NCBI RefSeq assembly: GCF_023283845.1
Contig: NZ_JAKILC010000005.1
Location: forward strand, 124,001 to 188,000
Source: Shewanella marinintestina
GTDB lineage: Bacteria > Pseudomonadota > Gammaproteobacteria > Enterobacterales > Shewanellaceae
Direction: 5' to 3'
Length of the DNA: 64,000 nt
Under the pieces are notes generated by a model. That model was not told where the DNA came from, did not search any database, and saw only the letters and a list, made by a program, of their open reading frames with translations. The translations under genes were made by a program, and so were the position numbers. Of the stretch, positions 18,990-27,937 are shown piece by piece (the first letter of the stretch is position 1; every line of letters begins with the position of its first letter).

Positions 18990-20924
18990 ATGACCGTTCT
19001 TCTAATGACTCCACCTATGACCCAGCTGAATACGCCTTATCCGGCTACAGCCTATTTGACTGGTTTTTTACGCTCTCGAGGTTATGAGGCGGTGCAGCGA
19101 GATCCTGCTATTGAGCTTTTTCTTGAAATGATGACAGCGCCTGCGCTTGAGGTGATTCGCCAGCATGTAGAGCAAAATTTCGAGCAGTTTGAAGATGATG
19201 AATTACCTGAAGTCATCTTTAACTTTTTGGCTGAGTTTGACCGCTACCATTTAACAGTAGAGCCTGCTATTCGCTTTTTGCAGGGTAAAGATCCCAGTCT
19301 GGCTATGCGGATTAACTCTCGCCGATTTTTACCCGAAGGTCCAGCGTTTGACACCATAGCTCAAATGGAAGCCGTGTCGGGCGATGTTTTGCAAGCTGCG
19401 TTTGGTAATCTGGGGGTACAAGATAAAGCCAAATATCTTGCTACTCTATTTATTAATGATTTATCTAACGTGATCACACAAGGTGTTGACCCGTATTTTG
19501 AAGTGAGTCGCTATGGTGAGCAACTTGCCGCGGCCAACCCAAGCTTTGATAACCTCTACAACACTTTAATGGATGAGCCTAGCTTTAGTTCAGAAATTTT
19601 GGAGCAGTTGGTTGAGCAATATTTAGAAGAAACGCAACCGAGCGTGGTGGCGTTAACAGTACCTTTTCCTGGCAACATGTTAGGTGCGTTACGTATTGCA
19701 CAAACGTGCAAGGCGATTAACCCAGAACTCCCAATTGTAATGGGGGGCGGCTTTATAAATACTGAGCTGCGTGCTTTAAAAGATCCTCGGGTCTTTGAAT
19801 TTGTCGATTTTATCTGTCTTGATGACGGTGAGCGTCCATTTATTACGCTTCTTGAATATTTTCAGGGACAGCGTGAAGTTGACGATTTAGTTCGAACTTA
19901 TTTCCTCGCTGAAGACGAAAACGGTGAGGCATATGTTCATTTTAATGAAAACGCGGAACTCCATGATATTCCACAAACTGATGTTGGCGCACCAGTCTAT
20001 GATGGTTTGCCGCTGGATGAGTATTTGTCTTTATGTGAAATGCTAAATCCAATGCACCGTATTTGGAGCGATGGACGCTGGAACAAACTGACGATTGCTC
20101 ATGGTTGTTATTGGCGTAAATGTAGTTTTTGCGACGTAAGCTTAGACTATATTGACCGATTCGATGCGGCTAGCGCCGATGTGTTGGTGGATCGAATTGA
20201 ACAGCTTATCGAAGAAACCGGTGAAACAGGTTTCCACTTTGTTGATGAAGCTCTACCGCCAAAGCTGTTGTTTACATTAGCTAAGCGACTAATCGAACGT
20301 GGTGTTGTGATCAGCTGGTGGGGCAATATACGCTTTGAAAGAACCTTTAGTGAGGCACGTTGCCAATTACTGGCTGACTCAGGTTGTATCGCAGTCAGTG
20401 GCGGTCTTGAGGTCGCATCAGATCGTTTGTTGAAGCTAATGAAAAAAGGTGTAAGTGTTGAGCGTGTTGCCCAAGTAACCAAAGCGTTCAGTGATGCGGG
20501 GATCTTAGTCCACGCTTACTTGATGTATGGCTTCCCAACACAAACTGAGCAGGAAACCGTGGATTCACTTGAAATGGTACGTCAGATGATGAGCCAAGGT
20601 TGTTTCCAGTCGGCTTATTGGCACCGATTCGTAGCTACAATTCATAGCCCTATTGGCATTAATCCTGAGCAGTTTGGTATTACGCTTAGCGAACGACCAG
20701 AGATTTTATTTGCAGAAAATGATGTCGACTTTACCGATCCAACCGGTACTGATCATGAAATGCTGGGTGAAGGTTTGCGCAAGGCTATATATAACTATAT
20801 GCATGGGATAGGTTTTGACCAGCCGATGAGTTTTTGGTTTAACCAGAAAGTGGTTAAAACACAGATGAAAAAAGATTTGATCTCAAAAGCGATTAACAAT
20901 TTGATTGTCAGTGCTGAAGATTAA
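18990..20924 (+). CDS. B12-binding-domain-type radical SAM protein with CX4CX2C cluster motif
   Basis: A 644-aa protein with an N-terminal cobalamin-binding-like Rossmann region (about 200-300, with PELPIVMGGGFINTEL and FICLDDGERPF) followed by a radical SAM barrel. The cluster motif is HGCYWRKCSFCD, which is CX4CX2C rather than the usual CX3CX2C. The SAM-binding region GFHFVDEALPP and the YLMYGFPTQTEQETVDSLEM segment support the radical SAM fold. The DXHXXG motif for base-off B12 is not visible, so cofactor use is doubtful. ATG has AGGCAGG upstream. The gene stands alone, giving no pathway clue; I cannot name a substrate. Confidence 0.82.
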   Translation: MTVLLMTPPMTQLNTPYPATAYLTGFLRSRGYEAVQRDPAIELFLEMMTAPALEVIRQHVEQNFEQFEDDELPEVIFNFLAEFDRYHLTVEPAIRFLQGKDPSLAMRINSRRFLPEGPAFDTIAQMEAVSGDVLQAAFGNLGVQDKAKYLATLFINDLSNVITQGVDPYFEVSRYGEQLAAANPSFDNLYNTLMDEPSFSSEILEQLVEQYLEETQPSVVALTVPFPGNMLGALRIAQTCKAINPELPIVMGGGFINTELRALKDPRVFEFVDFICLDDGERPFITLLEYFQGQREVDDLVRTYFLAEDENGEAYVHFNENAELHDIPQTDVGAPVYDGLPLDEYLSLCEMLNPMHRIWSDGRWNKLTIAHGCYWRKCSFCDVSLDYIDRFDAASADVLVDRIEQLIEETGETGFHFVDEALPPKLLFTLAKRLIERGVVISWWGNIRFERTFSEARCQLLADSGCIAVSGGLEVASDRLLKLMKKGVSVERVAQVTKAFSDAGILVHAYLMYGFPTQTEQETVDSLEMVRQMMSQGCFQSAYWHRFVATIHSPIGINPEQFGITLSERPEILFAENDVDFTDPTGTDHEMLGEGLRKAIYNYMHGIGFDQPMSFWFNQKVVKTQMKKDLISKAINNLIVSAED

Positions 20925-20962
20925 ACTGATGTGCAATAGATTAATGATTAAAAACTGACGTT

Positions 20963-20997
20963 AAAAAGCCACTTTCAGCTAAGAAAGTGGCTTTTAG
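20963..20997. terminator. Bidirectional terminator between the radical SAM and nucleoside hydrolase genes
   Basis: The stem AAAAGCCACTTTC / GAAAGTGGCTTTT (within 20964-20995) has flanking A and T runs, placed between two convergent genes. Confidence 0.85.
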
Positions 20998-21020
20998 TTA
21001 TCTCTCATCAAATCGAGTGC

Positions 21021-21980
21021 TTAATTATAAGCTTCTAAACATTCAACAATTAAGTCAACGAAGCCTTGTCTATCAAGTTTACACAGCACTTGAGTGTTAT
21101 GCGGATTGTTGGTGAGTTGATAACGGTCAACAACGGTCATACCTTGGGTGTATTCACCTTTAGTTTCAACACCAACCCAGCAATCGTATGAGGTAAATAA
21201 CTCTGGCTTTAATAACCATGCGATAGTACATGGATCATGCAAGGGCGCGCCGTCAAAACCCCACTTTGGATCTCTATGATAAATCATAAAGAAATCGAGT
21301 AGCTCGGCGACGCACTTAGCGACTGGGTTTGGAATAACACGAATACGCTCAATGTCTTCATCCATGATTTGCGCTTGGTGAGTGATATCAAGGCCGCACA
21401 TGGTTATAGGCACCCCTGATTTAAATACCATATCAGCGGCTTCTGGGTCGACAAAGATATTAAACTCAGCTGCAGGTGTCCAGTTGCCAGCTTCCGCGGC
21501 ACCGCCCATTAATACAATGCGCTCAATTTTACTGTGCAGTTCAGGGTAGGTCGATAAAAATAGAGCAATATTGGTTAGCGGGCCTGACGGCACAAGCGTC
21601 ACAGGCTCATGACTCTCACGTACTTTTTGAGCCATGAGCTCGATACCTGAAATCGCTAATGGTTCAAATGCTGGATCGGGTAGTTGGGGGCCGTCTAAGC
21701 CACTCTCGCCGTGAACATTGTCGGCAATGATCAGTTCGCGTGCTAATGGCTTAGGCGCACCAGCAGCAACAGGGATATCGTGACGCTCGAGTAGAGTCAG
21801 GATCCGCAGTGCATTATTTAAGGTCTTGTCAGGGGTTTGATTGCCCGCGCTGGTGGTTACTGCTAGTGGCTTTAGTGTTTGGCTGCTCATGGCTAAAATC
21901 AGTGAAATAGCATCGTCATGACCTGGATCACAATCTAGAATAATTGGTTTTGCTTTTTTTGTCATTGTTGTAGGGTTCAT
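21021..21980 (-). CDS. Inosine-uridine-type nucleoside hydrolase
   Basis: A 319-aa ribonucleoside hydrolase that cleaves the N-glycosidic bond of nucleosides in the cytosol. The calcium-binding N-terminal motif is [16 protein letters not shown]. Further landmarks are [28 protein letters not shown], the [13 protein letters not shown] loop, [20 protein letters not shown] and the catalytic-site His in [14 protein letters not shown]. The start ATG has GGAGA 5 nt upstream; an in-frame ATG five codons later is possible. It resembles RihA/RihB more than RihC, but substrate preference cannot be decided from sequence alone. Confidence 0.88.
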   Translation of the reverse strand: MNPTTMTKKAKPIILDCDPGHDDAISLILAMSSQTLKPLAVTTSAGNQTPDKTLNNALRILTLLERHDIPVAAGAPKPLARELIIADNVHGESGLDGPQLPDPAFEPLAISGIELMAQKVRESHEPVTLVPSGPLTNIALFLSTYPELHSKIERIVLMGGAAEAGNWTPAAEFNIFVDPEAADMVFKSGVPITMCGLDITHQAQIMDEDIERIRVIPNPVAKCVAELLDFFMIYHRDPKWGFDGAPLHDPCTIAWLLKPELFTSYDCWVGVETKGEYTQGMTVVDRYQLTNNPHNTQVLCKLDRQGFVDLIVECLEAYN

Positions 21981-22106
21981 TACTTCTCCGCATCGTCGCG
22001 TTTTATTAGATTGTTGAATATCCTAGGTTTTAAATCTAAATAAAACTGTGACTGAGTAATAGTTTTAACGATTGAGATAATTGTTTACATAAGATTACTG
22101 CTGAAT

Positions 22107-22136
22107 AAAAAGGCCCGAACGCTATTGTAAGGGCCC
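22107..22136 (-). terminator. Terminator after the gamma-glutamyltranspeptidase gene
   Basis: On the minus strand a GGCCC/GGGCC stem with 14-nt loop is followed by TTTTT (plus-strand 22107-22111), about 50 bp past the stop. Confidence 0.7.
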
Positions 22137-22183
22137 AATTTATATTCATTGAATGGCGTTAAGCTCTGGCAAGGTTAGGTGGC

Positions 22184-24004
22184 TTAGTAACCAGCTGTTT
22201 CACTACCTGCGCGGCGTGGATCGCTTGCTCCGAAAATACCTTGATCGGTAACCATAATCGATTGAGTAGAGCCAATAGCATTACTCACTTTTATCGTATG
22301 ACCTTTTGCTTCCAATAAACTAAGCGTGTCTCGATTTAATGTATGTTCAACCCGTAATGTATCGGGCAACCATTGATGGTGCACTCTTGCTGCATTCGTG
22401 GCTTCGGCGATATTAAAGTCATGATCAATTACATTCATGATGATCTGCATGGTGGTAGTAATAATGCGTGAGCCTCCTGGGCTTCCGGTAACTATGTAGG
22501 GTTTGCCTTCTTTCATTACAATGGTTGGGCTCATAGAGCTTAATGGTCGCTTATTGGCTTCGACTGCATTAGCTTCTCCACCAATTAATCCAAAGCCATT
22601 TGGCGTGCCGGCTTTGGCTGAGAAATCATCCATTTCATTATTGAGTAAAATTCCGGTGCCTTTTGCCACTAAACCTGAACCATAACTGAAGTTAAGCGTG
22701 TAAGTATTTGAAACTGCGTTGCCCCATTTATCAACAACTGAATAATGGGTAGTTTGATTACTTTCATAAGGAGCAAGTTTTCCAGGCTTTATCTCGTTAC
22801 TTGGGGTGGCTTTATTTAGTGATATTTGTTTGGCGAGTTGCTTTGCATAATCTTTGCTGAGAAGCGCATTTACCGGGACGTTGAAAAAGTCAGGGTCGCC
22901 AAGATATTCACTGCGATCAGCATAAGCACGCTTCATTGATTCGGTCATTAAATGCAAGGTTGCTGCTGTGTTATGCCCAAGTTCATTAACAGGGTAGTTT
23001 TCGAGCATATTAAGCATTTCGATAATGTGAATACCACCAGACGATGGCGGCGGCATTGAGACTACTTGATAACCACGGTACTCACCAGTGACTGGCTTTC
23101 GCTCAACGACCTTATAGTTTTTTAAGTCATTTAAGGTCATGATCCCGCCCGCAGTTTGCACGGCGTTAACCAACTTCTTGGCGGTTTCACCTTGATAAAA
23201 TCCTTTGCTACCAGATTTAGCGATAAGTGACAAAGAGTGGGCCAGTTCCGGCTGCTTTAAAATTTCGCCTATTTGGTAATCTGAGCCATCGGCTTTGTAA
23301 AAAATTTCAGCTGAACTTGGCCATTGGGCAATTCGGCGTTTAAGCCCGGATAGTGATGATTGCAGATCGGGTGTCACTGCTATGCCATTTTTAGCCATGT
23401 TAATCGCTGCAGTTGTTACTTGCTGCATGGTCATGGTGCCGTACTTTTCGAGCGCTAGCTCCATACCCATTACAGTCCCGGGTACTCCTGCAGCCAGGCC
23501 GTGTTCACGGCTGAGCTTTTTGACGGGGTTGCCGTCGGTATCAAGAAAAATATTTTTGTGAGCTGAGCTTGGCGCCATTTCACGATAATCGATGGCAATG
23601 GTTTTATTAGGTTTTGCAAGGTGAACCAGCATAAAGCCGCCCCCGCCAATATTGCCAGCTCTTGGCAGGGTTACCGCTAAGCTAAAGCCAACAGCTACAG
23701 CAGCATCAACTGCATTTCCCCCTTGCTTTAAAATCTCGACTCCAGCCTGAGTCGCTAAAGCCTCTTGACTAGATACCATGCCATGTTTTGCCCAAATGGG
23801 CTGCGCTGTAGCCCTGTGGCTATAAATAGAGGCTTCTTTTGCTTGGGCGGGTAATGGAGAAATTGCAGTAATGGCTAGCGTGGTTAATGGAATTGCCATT
23901 GAAATGGCGAAGGCTAATACCTTAAATGACTGAGTGCTTAGCGAGCGGGGGATATGAGGTCTTGAACAATGAAGTTTAAGCTTGAGAGTCTTAAGGGCGC
24001 GCAT
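22184..24004 (-). CDS. ggt: Gamma-glutamyltranspeptidase
   Basis: A 606-aa Ntn-hydrolase precursor for periplasmic glutathione breakdown or gamma-glutamyl transfer. The autoprocessing site and nucleophile Thr are in NQTTHYSVVDKWGNAVSNT. Other family signatures are GGGFMLVHLAKPNKTIAIDYRE, MPPPSSGGIHIIEMLN, PLSSMSPTIVMKEGKP and TGSPGGSRIITT. A signal sequence with a long basic n-region and the hydrophobic stretch ISMAIPLTTLAITAISPL ends around AQA. ATG at 24004 has AAGGA upstream and is preferred over a start 13 codons earlier. Confidence 0.93.
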   Translation of the reverse strand: MRALKTLKLKLHCSRPHIPRSLSTQSFKVLAFAISMAIPLTTLAITAISPLPAQAKEASIYSHRATAQPIWAKHGMVSSQEALATQAGVEILKQGGNAVDAAVAVGFSLAVTLPRAGNIGGGGFMLVHLAKPNKTIAIDYREMAPSSAHKNIFLDTDGNPVKKLSREHGLAAGVPGTVMGMELALEKYGTMTMQQVTTAAINMAKNGIAVTPDLQSSLSGLKRRIAQWPSSAEIFYKADGSDYQIGEILKQPELAHSLSLIAKSGSKGFYQGETAKKLVNAVQTAGGIMTLNDLKNYKVVERKPVTGEYRGYQVVSMPPPSSGGIHIIEMLNMLENYPVNELGHNTAATLHLMTESMKRAYADRSEYLGDPDFFNVPVNALLSKDYAKQLAKQISLNKATPSNEIKPGKLAPYESNQTTHYSVVDKWGNAVSNTYTLNFSYGSGLVAKGTGILLNNEMDDFSAKAGTPNGFGLIGGEANAVEANKRPLSSMSPTIVMKEGKPYIVTGSPGGSRIITTTMQIIMNVIDHDFNIAEATNAARVHHQWLPDTLRVEHTLNRDTLSLLEAKGHTIKVSNAIGSTQSIMVTDQGIFGASDPRRAGSETAGY

Positions 24005-24313
24005 GTTAAATCCTTGCAATGGTATCAGGCTAAAATGTGGCAATACTATGATCTGCTAATACTAAAACCGATTAGCATTATTGTTATCATCTGCAGTAAA
24101 TAGTTATAGTGTTGTGATTACTCTGCAGATAAACGCAATGTGACGTTTATTGTCGGTAAATGCAAGCTTAGCTAAGCTCAATCAAATACCGAAACAACTA
24201 TGCATTATTGTCAGGTCACAGCATACAGTTAGAAAAGCTAATATAACCAATTGTTTGCCATTAAAGATTAACAGCAAGTTTCAAGGAGAGGTCATTGACG
24301 ATGGGGGAGTTCG

Positions 24314-25516
24314 GTGCAAGCAAACAGTGATTTGAATAGCCTAGATTATGAAGTTGAACTGGTTGACGCTATTGCTAAGATCCCAGCGAAAAGCTGGAAT
24401 CGTTTAATGGCTGATGACAACCCATTTAATCAACATGAGTATTTAGCAGCGCTTGAATTTAGTGAGTGTGTTTGTACTAAAACGGGCTGGACGCCACTGC
24501 ACTTATTGATAAAGGAGGTTAATACTCACTGTGCTAAAGACACCATCGTTGCTGTTATGCCGCTGTATATTAAGGCTCACTCCTATGGCGAGTACGTATT
24601 TGACTGGGCTTGGGCGGATGCTTTTGAGCGTCATCAGCTAGCGTATTATCCCAAGCTTCTATCAGCAGTTCCCTTCACGCCAACAACAGGAAAGCGTTTA
24701 GGGATTGATAAAACGAAAACGCAGTCAGAGCAGCATATTATTTGGCAATTAGTGGCTAATACTCTCACACAATGTTTATCCGAGTATGATTTTTCAAGCT
24801 GGCACTGTTTGTTTTTACCCAAAGCACAATTTGAACAACTCTCTCAAACCAATAGCTTGCAACGGTTGAGCACGCAGTTTCACTGGTTTAACCGTGATTA
24901 CACCGACTTTGATAATTTTTTAGCAACGTTAAGCTCCAGAAAGCGTAAAGATATTAAAAAAGAGCGTGCAAAAGCCAGTCGCGCAAACTTGAGCTTTGAA
25001 TTTATAGAAGGGCCAGATATTACCACTGAGTTATGGCAGCTTTTTTACGCTTGTTATCAGCAAACTTATGCTAAACGTTCAGGGCATTATGGGTACCTTA
25101 ATTTGGTTTTTTTTGAAACTTTAGGCACCACATTAAACGATGCGGTGATCTTACTTGTGGTGCGGGATAACGAGCAGCGAATCGTTGCGTCAGCTTTATA
25201 CTTCAAGTCTGCAACACATCTGTATGGCCGCTATTGGGGGGCATTGGTTGACATTGACGGATTACATTTTGAGGCTTGTTACTATCAAGGTATTGAGTAT
25301 TGTATCGACAATAGTTTGCAAGTATTTGATGCTGGCGCTCAAGGCGAACATAAGGTGCCCAGAGGGTTTGAGCCTATTGCGACTTACTCAAACCATGAGA
25401 TAGCGCATCAGGAATTTAGACAAGCGATCCATAGCTTTACTTTGCAAGAAGCTGAAAACATCAAAATCTATATGCAACAGCTTAAGCAGAAGCTACCTTA
25501 TAAATCCCTCGACTAG
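24314..25516 (+). CDS. GNAT/FemAB-like acyltransferase (DUF482, COG3146)
   Basis: A 400-aa protein of the DUF482 family, with the expected N-terminal NPFNQHEYLAALE and the YIKAHSYGEYVFDWAWADA block. The signature SSRKRKDIKKERAKA and the GRYWGA...HFEACYYQGIEYCI region also occur. Fold prediction for the family is a double GNAT/FemX-like acyltransferase, but the substrate is unknown. No membrane segment is visible. Translation starts at GTG behind GGGGAG. It is convergent with a small lipoprotein gene, with only 55 bp between them. Confidence 0.8.
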   Translation: MQANSDLNSLDYEVELVDAIAKIPAKSWNRLMADDNPFNQHEYLAALEFSECVCTKTGWTPLHLLIKEVNTHCAKDTIVAVMPLYIKAHSYGEYVFDWAWADAFERHQLAYYPKLLSAVPFTPTTGKRLGIDKTKTQSEQHIIWQLVANTLTQCLSEYDFSSWHCLFLPKAQFEQLSQTNSLQRLSTQFHWFNRDYTDFDNFLATLSSRKRKDIKKERAKASRANLSFEFIEGPDITTELWQLFYACYQQTYAKRSGHYGYLNLVFFETLGTTLNDAVILLVVRDNEQRIVASALYFKSATHLYGRYWGALVDIDGLHFEACYYQGIEYCIDNSLQVFDAGAQGEHKVPRGFEPIATYSNHEIAHQEFRQAIHSFTLQEAENIKIYMQQLKQKLPYKSLD

Positions 25517-25571
25517 ACGGCAAGGGATTATAACAATAGCGAGTTAGGTAAATAGATTAGAGCTTGTGCAT

Positions 25572-25958
25572 CTAATAGCCATGAGCTCGGGTGCCCAGTT
25601 GCTGCTGAATTGATGCAGACAGCTTGTAGATCCATTTATTATAATTACGGTGAATTTTTCCATTGTCGTAATCTAAATTGGTGCTGGATACATAGTTAAT
25701 ATTATAAAACTTATCATCATAAGTTATTTGTACATGAGCTTTGTGAGAGCGCACTGTAATATAAGCATCAATTGTATTACTGCTTGCTACGATAGGCGTC
25801 CAGCCCTTGGCTTTACAACCCTGAATAATCGCTTGTTCAATGCTGTGTGCGCTATTGGTAGGGATAGGTTCATTATTTAATTCTACAATCGGTGTTGATG
25901 TACAACCCGATAGATATAAGCCTGCAACCAAGAGTAACACCAGTTTGATAGACTTCAT
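25572..25958 (-). CDS. Small hypothetical lipoprotein
   Basis: A 128-aa protein with a clear lipoprotein signal: basic start MKSIK, a hydrophobic core, and the lipobox LSGC (Cys at residue 19). The mature part has about 110 residues and many beta-prone segments, with SIEQAIIQGCKAKGW and an AHVQITYDDKFYNINY stretch. It resembles small Shewanella/Vibrio lipoproteins, but I cannot assign a family. ATG at 25958 follows AAGG at 8-nt spacing; a GTG three codons upstream overlaps that site. Confidence 0.75.
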   Translation of the reverse strand: MKSIKLVLLLVAGLYLSGCTSTPIVELNNEPIPTNSAHSIEQAIIQGCKAKGWTPIVASSNTIDAYITVRSHKAHVQITYDDKFYNINYVSSTNLDYDNGKIHRNYNKWIYKLSASIQQQLGTRAHGY

Positions 25959-26018
25959 TGAATACACCTTATTATTGATGAGTTAGAACAAATTAGCCGC
26001 TATGACTGCAATATGCAG

Positions 26019-26639
26019 TTATACGGCTGCAAGCCAAATCCCGACAAATATCATTAAGCTACCAGCAATACGGTTCATCCATTTGATGTTATCGCCACGG
26101 CTTAAAAATATCCGCAAACTTTTGCCACCCGCAGCATACGCCATCATGCTCACTAATTCAGTAAATAAAATAATGCTCACAAGTGCCATAAGCTGCGGCG
26201 CCACTTCGCGCTCTACATTAATAAAAGGTGGTAGCAGTGACACCATAAACGCCCAGCCCTTGGGGTTAGCAATTGCAGTAAAAAACCCTTGTGAAATAAG
26301 TTCTAAGTTACCAACACTCGGTGTTTGCTGGCCTTCAATGATGGCCATCTTGCCTTTTGAACGCCACATGTTGACGCCAATATAAACTAAATACATTCCG
26401 CCTACCCATTTCAAAATAGAGAAAATGTCAGGGTAGTTGAGCATAACACTGGCTACGCCCATTACAGCGGCCACAGCGACTAAGGCAACTCCAACAAGCT
26501 CACCAACCATCATCCAAAGGGTACGGCGAAAGCCAATGCTCATACCCAATGTCATGGCGAGGGTCATACACATTCCAGGTGTGATAGAGACGAAAAAAAA
26601 TGTCGGTAAAAAAACGGCTAATAAGGTTAAATCAGGCAT
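26019..26639 (-). CDS. LysE/RhtB family amino-acid exporter
   Basis: A 206-aa inner-membrane protein with the six hydrophobic segments of LysE/RhtB exporters. It carries the family start TLLAVFLPTFFFVSITPGMCM, in which the early TPG is conserved, and GVYIGVNMWR-like YLVYIGVNMWRSKG. The FFTAIANPKGWAFMVSLLP block is the family's NPK signature. These carriers export amino acids or homoserine-lactone-like compounds by proton exchange; the substrate here is not predictable. The frame extends 34 codons upstream, but the family fold begins at ATG 26639, which has a poor ribosome binding site. The hpd terminator lies between it and hpd. Confidence 0.87.
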   Translation of the reverse strand: MPDLTLLAVFLPTFFFVSITPGMCMTLAMTLGMSIGFRRTLWMMVGELVGVALVAVAAVMGVASVMLNYPDIFSILKWVGGMYLVYIGVNMWRSKGKMAIIEGQQTPSVGNLELISQGFFTAIANPKGWAFMVSLLPPFINVEREVAPQLMALVSIILFTELVSMMAYAAGGKSLRIFLSRGDNIKWMNRIAGSLMIFVGIWLAAV

Positions 26640-26741
26640 GGTGAGATCAGTGCTTTTGGATGATAATGGGCTAAAAGAGCTTAGCCTTTGAAAGGCCACA
26701 GTGTAGAGAAAAACACAGGTTGAGGATAGGTCAGTAAACAT

Positions 26742-26767
26742 AAAAACCCGCTTTTAAGCGGGTTTTT
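26742..26767. terminator. Terminator of the hmgA-hpd transcript
   Basis: The stem AAAAACCCGCTT / AAGCGGGTTTTT spans 26742-26767 with T-runs in both directions, about 50 bp past the hpd stop. Confidence 0.87.
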
Positions 26768-26814
26768 ATGTTAGAAAAGCGGTTTTAGCTAGCTCGTATT
26801 AGCTATGAGTGAGT

Positions 26815-27855
26815 TTACAGCACACCACGACGCTGTTGATCGCGCTCAATTGATTCAAATAACGCGGTAAAATTACCTTCACCAAAACCTAAATTATTTT
26901 TACGTTGAATGATCTCAATGAAAATTGGACCAAATAGATTTTTCGTGAAAATTTGCAGTAAGTAGCCGTCTTCATCACCATCAACCAAAATTTGGTGATG
27001 CTTGATACGCTCACGGTCTTCGGTCACTTGTGGTAGCTTTTCAAAGATGGTGTCGTAATATTCTGGAATGATATCCAAGGTTTGAATAGACGAGCCTTCC
27101 ATTGCATCGAGTGAGCCCACGATATCACGGCTTCTGAACGCTAAGTGCTGTACACCAGGGCCATCATATTCACGTAAATACTCATCAATTTGGTTTTTAT
27201 CGTTGCCTTTACCTTCGTTAATCGGGATACAGAAACTACCATCTGGTGAACGCAGCGCATAAGAGATAAGAGCTGTTTGTGAGCCTTTAATGTCAAAGTA
27301 GCGTACTTCAGTAAAACCGAAAATGTCTTTGTAGAAGTTTGACCAGTATTCCATCGTGCCCTTGTAGACATTATTGGTTAAATGGTCGACTTCCATAAAG
27401 CCTTTCTCTTTAGTGATGATCTGCTCTTGTAGATCTTCAAAGTCTTTAGCATAGATATTGTCGGTTTCACCGAAGGTATCAATAAAGTAAATGAGGCTAT
27501 CGCCAATACCGTAAATTGCTGGGTATGGCATATCTTTAGCTGCATCATCTGCAGGTTTTGCACCGCGGGCAACAGCGCCTTCAAATGCAAACTGTGCGTC
27601 TTCAACGCGCCAACCCATAGAGCAAATTGCCGGGCCATGGCTTTTAGCAAACTCTGCTGAGAATCCCTTACGCTCAGTATTAAGCAAGAAGTTAATATCG
27701 TTTTGTTTGTAGTACAAAATCTCTTTAGACTTTGATTTTTTTAGCAATGAAAAACCGAAATCGATAAATACTTGGTGCATAAAATCTTGTTCAGGCGTTG
27801 CAAACTCAGTGAATTCAATACCGAGTAAGCCTAGTGGGTTTTGTTCGCTTGCCAT
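26815..27855 (-). CDS. hpd: 4-hydroxyphenylpyruvate dioxygenase
   Basis: A 346-aa non-haem Fe(II) dioxygenase converting 4-hydroxyphenylpyruvate to homogentisate, the second step of tyrosine catabolism. The iron ligands are in VDHLTNNVYKG (His), PGVQHLAFRSRDI (His) and GPIFIEIIQRKNNLGFGEGN (Glu), the last also containing the conserved C-terminal gate region. The N-terminal vicinal-oxygen-chelate half (LGLLGIEFTEFATPE) is present. ATG at 27855 has GAGGAA upstream. It lies 82 bp downstream of hmgA on the same strand, followed by a strong terminator, so hmgA-hpd is probably one transcript. Confidence 0.95.
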   Translation of the reverse strand: MASEQNPLGLLGIEFTEFATPEQDFMHQVFIDFGFSLLKKSKSKEILYYKQNDINFLLNTERKGFSAEFAKSHGPAICSMGWRVEDAQFAFEGAVARGAKPADDAAKDMPYPAIYGIGDSLIYFIDTFGETDNIYAKDFEDLQEQIITKEKGFMEVDHLTNNVYKGTMEYWSNFYKDIFGFTEVRYFDIKGSQTALISYALRSPDGSFCIPINEGKGNDKNQIDEYLREYDGPGVQHLAFRSRDIVGSLDAMEGSSIQTLDIIPEYYDTIFEKLPQVTEDRERIKHHQILVDGDEDGYLLQIFTKNLFGPIFIEIIQRKNNLGFGEGNFTALFESIERDQQRRGVL

Positions 27856-27937
27856 TGTTATTTCCTCTGTCAATTTGTTACTACAGACCAGCCACTCTTG
27901 GGTGACCTAATGCTTGTATTAAAATGGGTAAAACCGT

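Noticed and set aside
24060..24100. Fur-like sequence upstream of the ggt gene
   Set aside because: Only one half resembles the TGATAAT arm; the other half does not match.
24150..24335. Small frame before the DUF482 gene
   Set aside because: Overlaps the start of the real gene in another frame and has no ribosome site.
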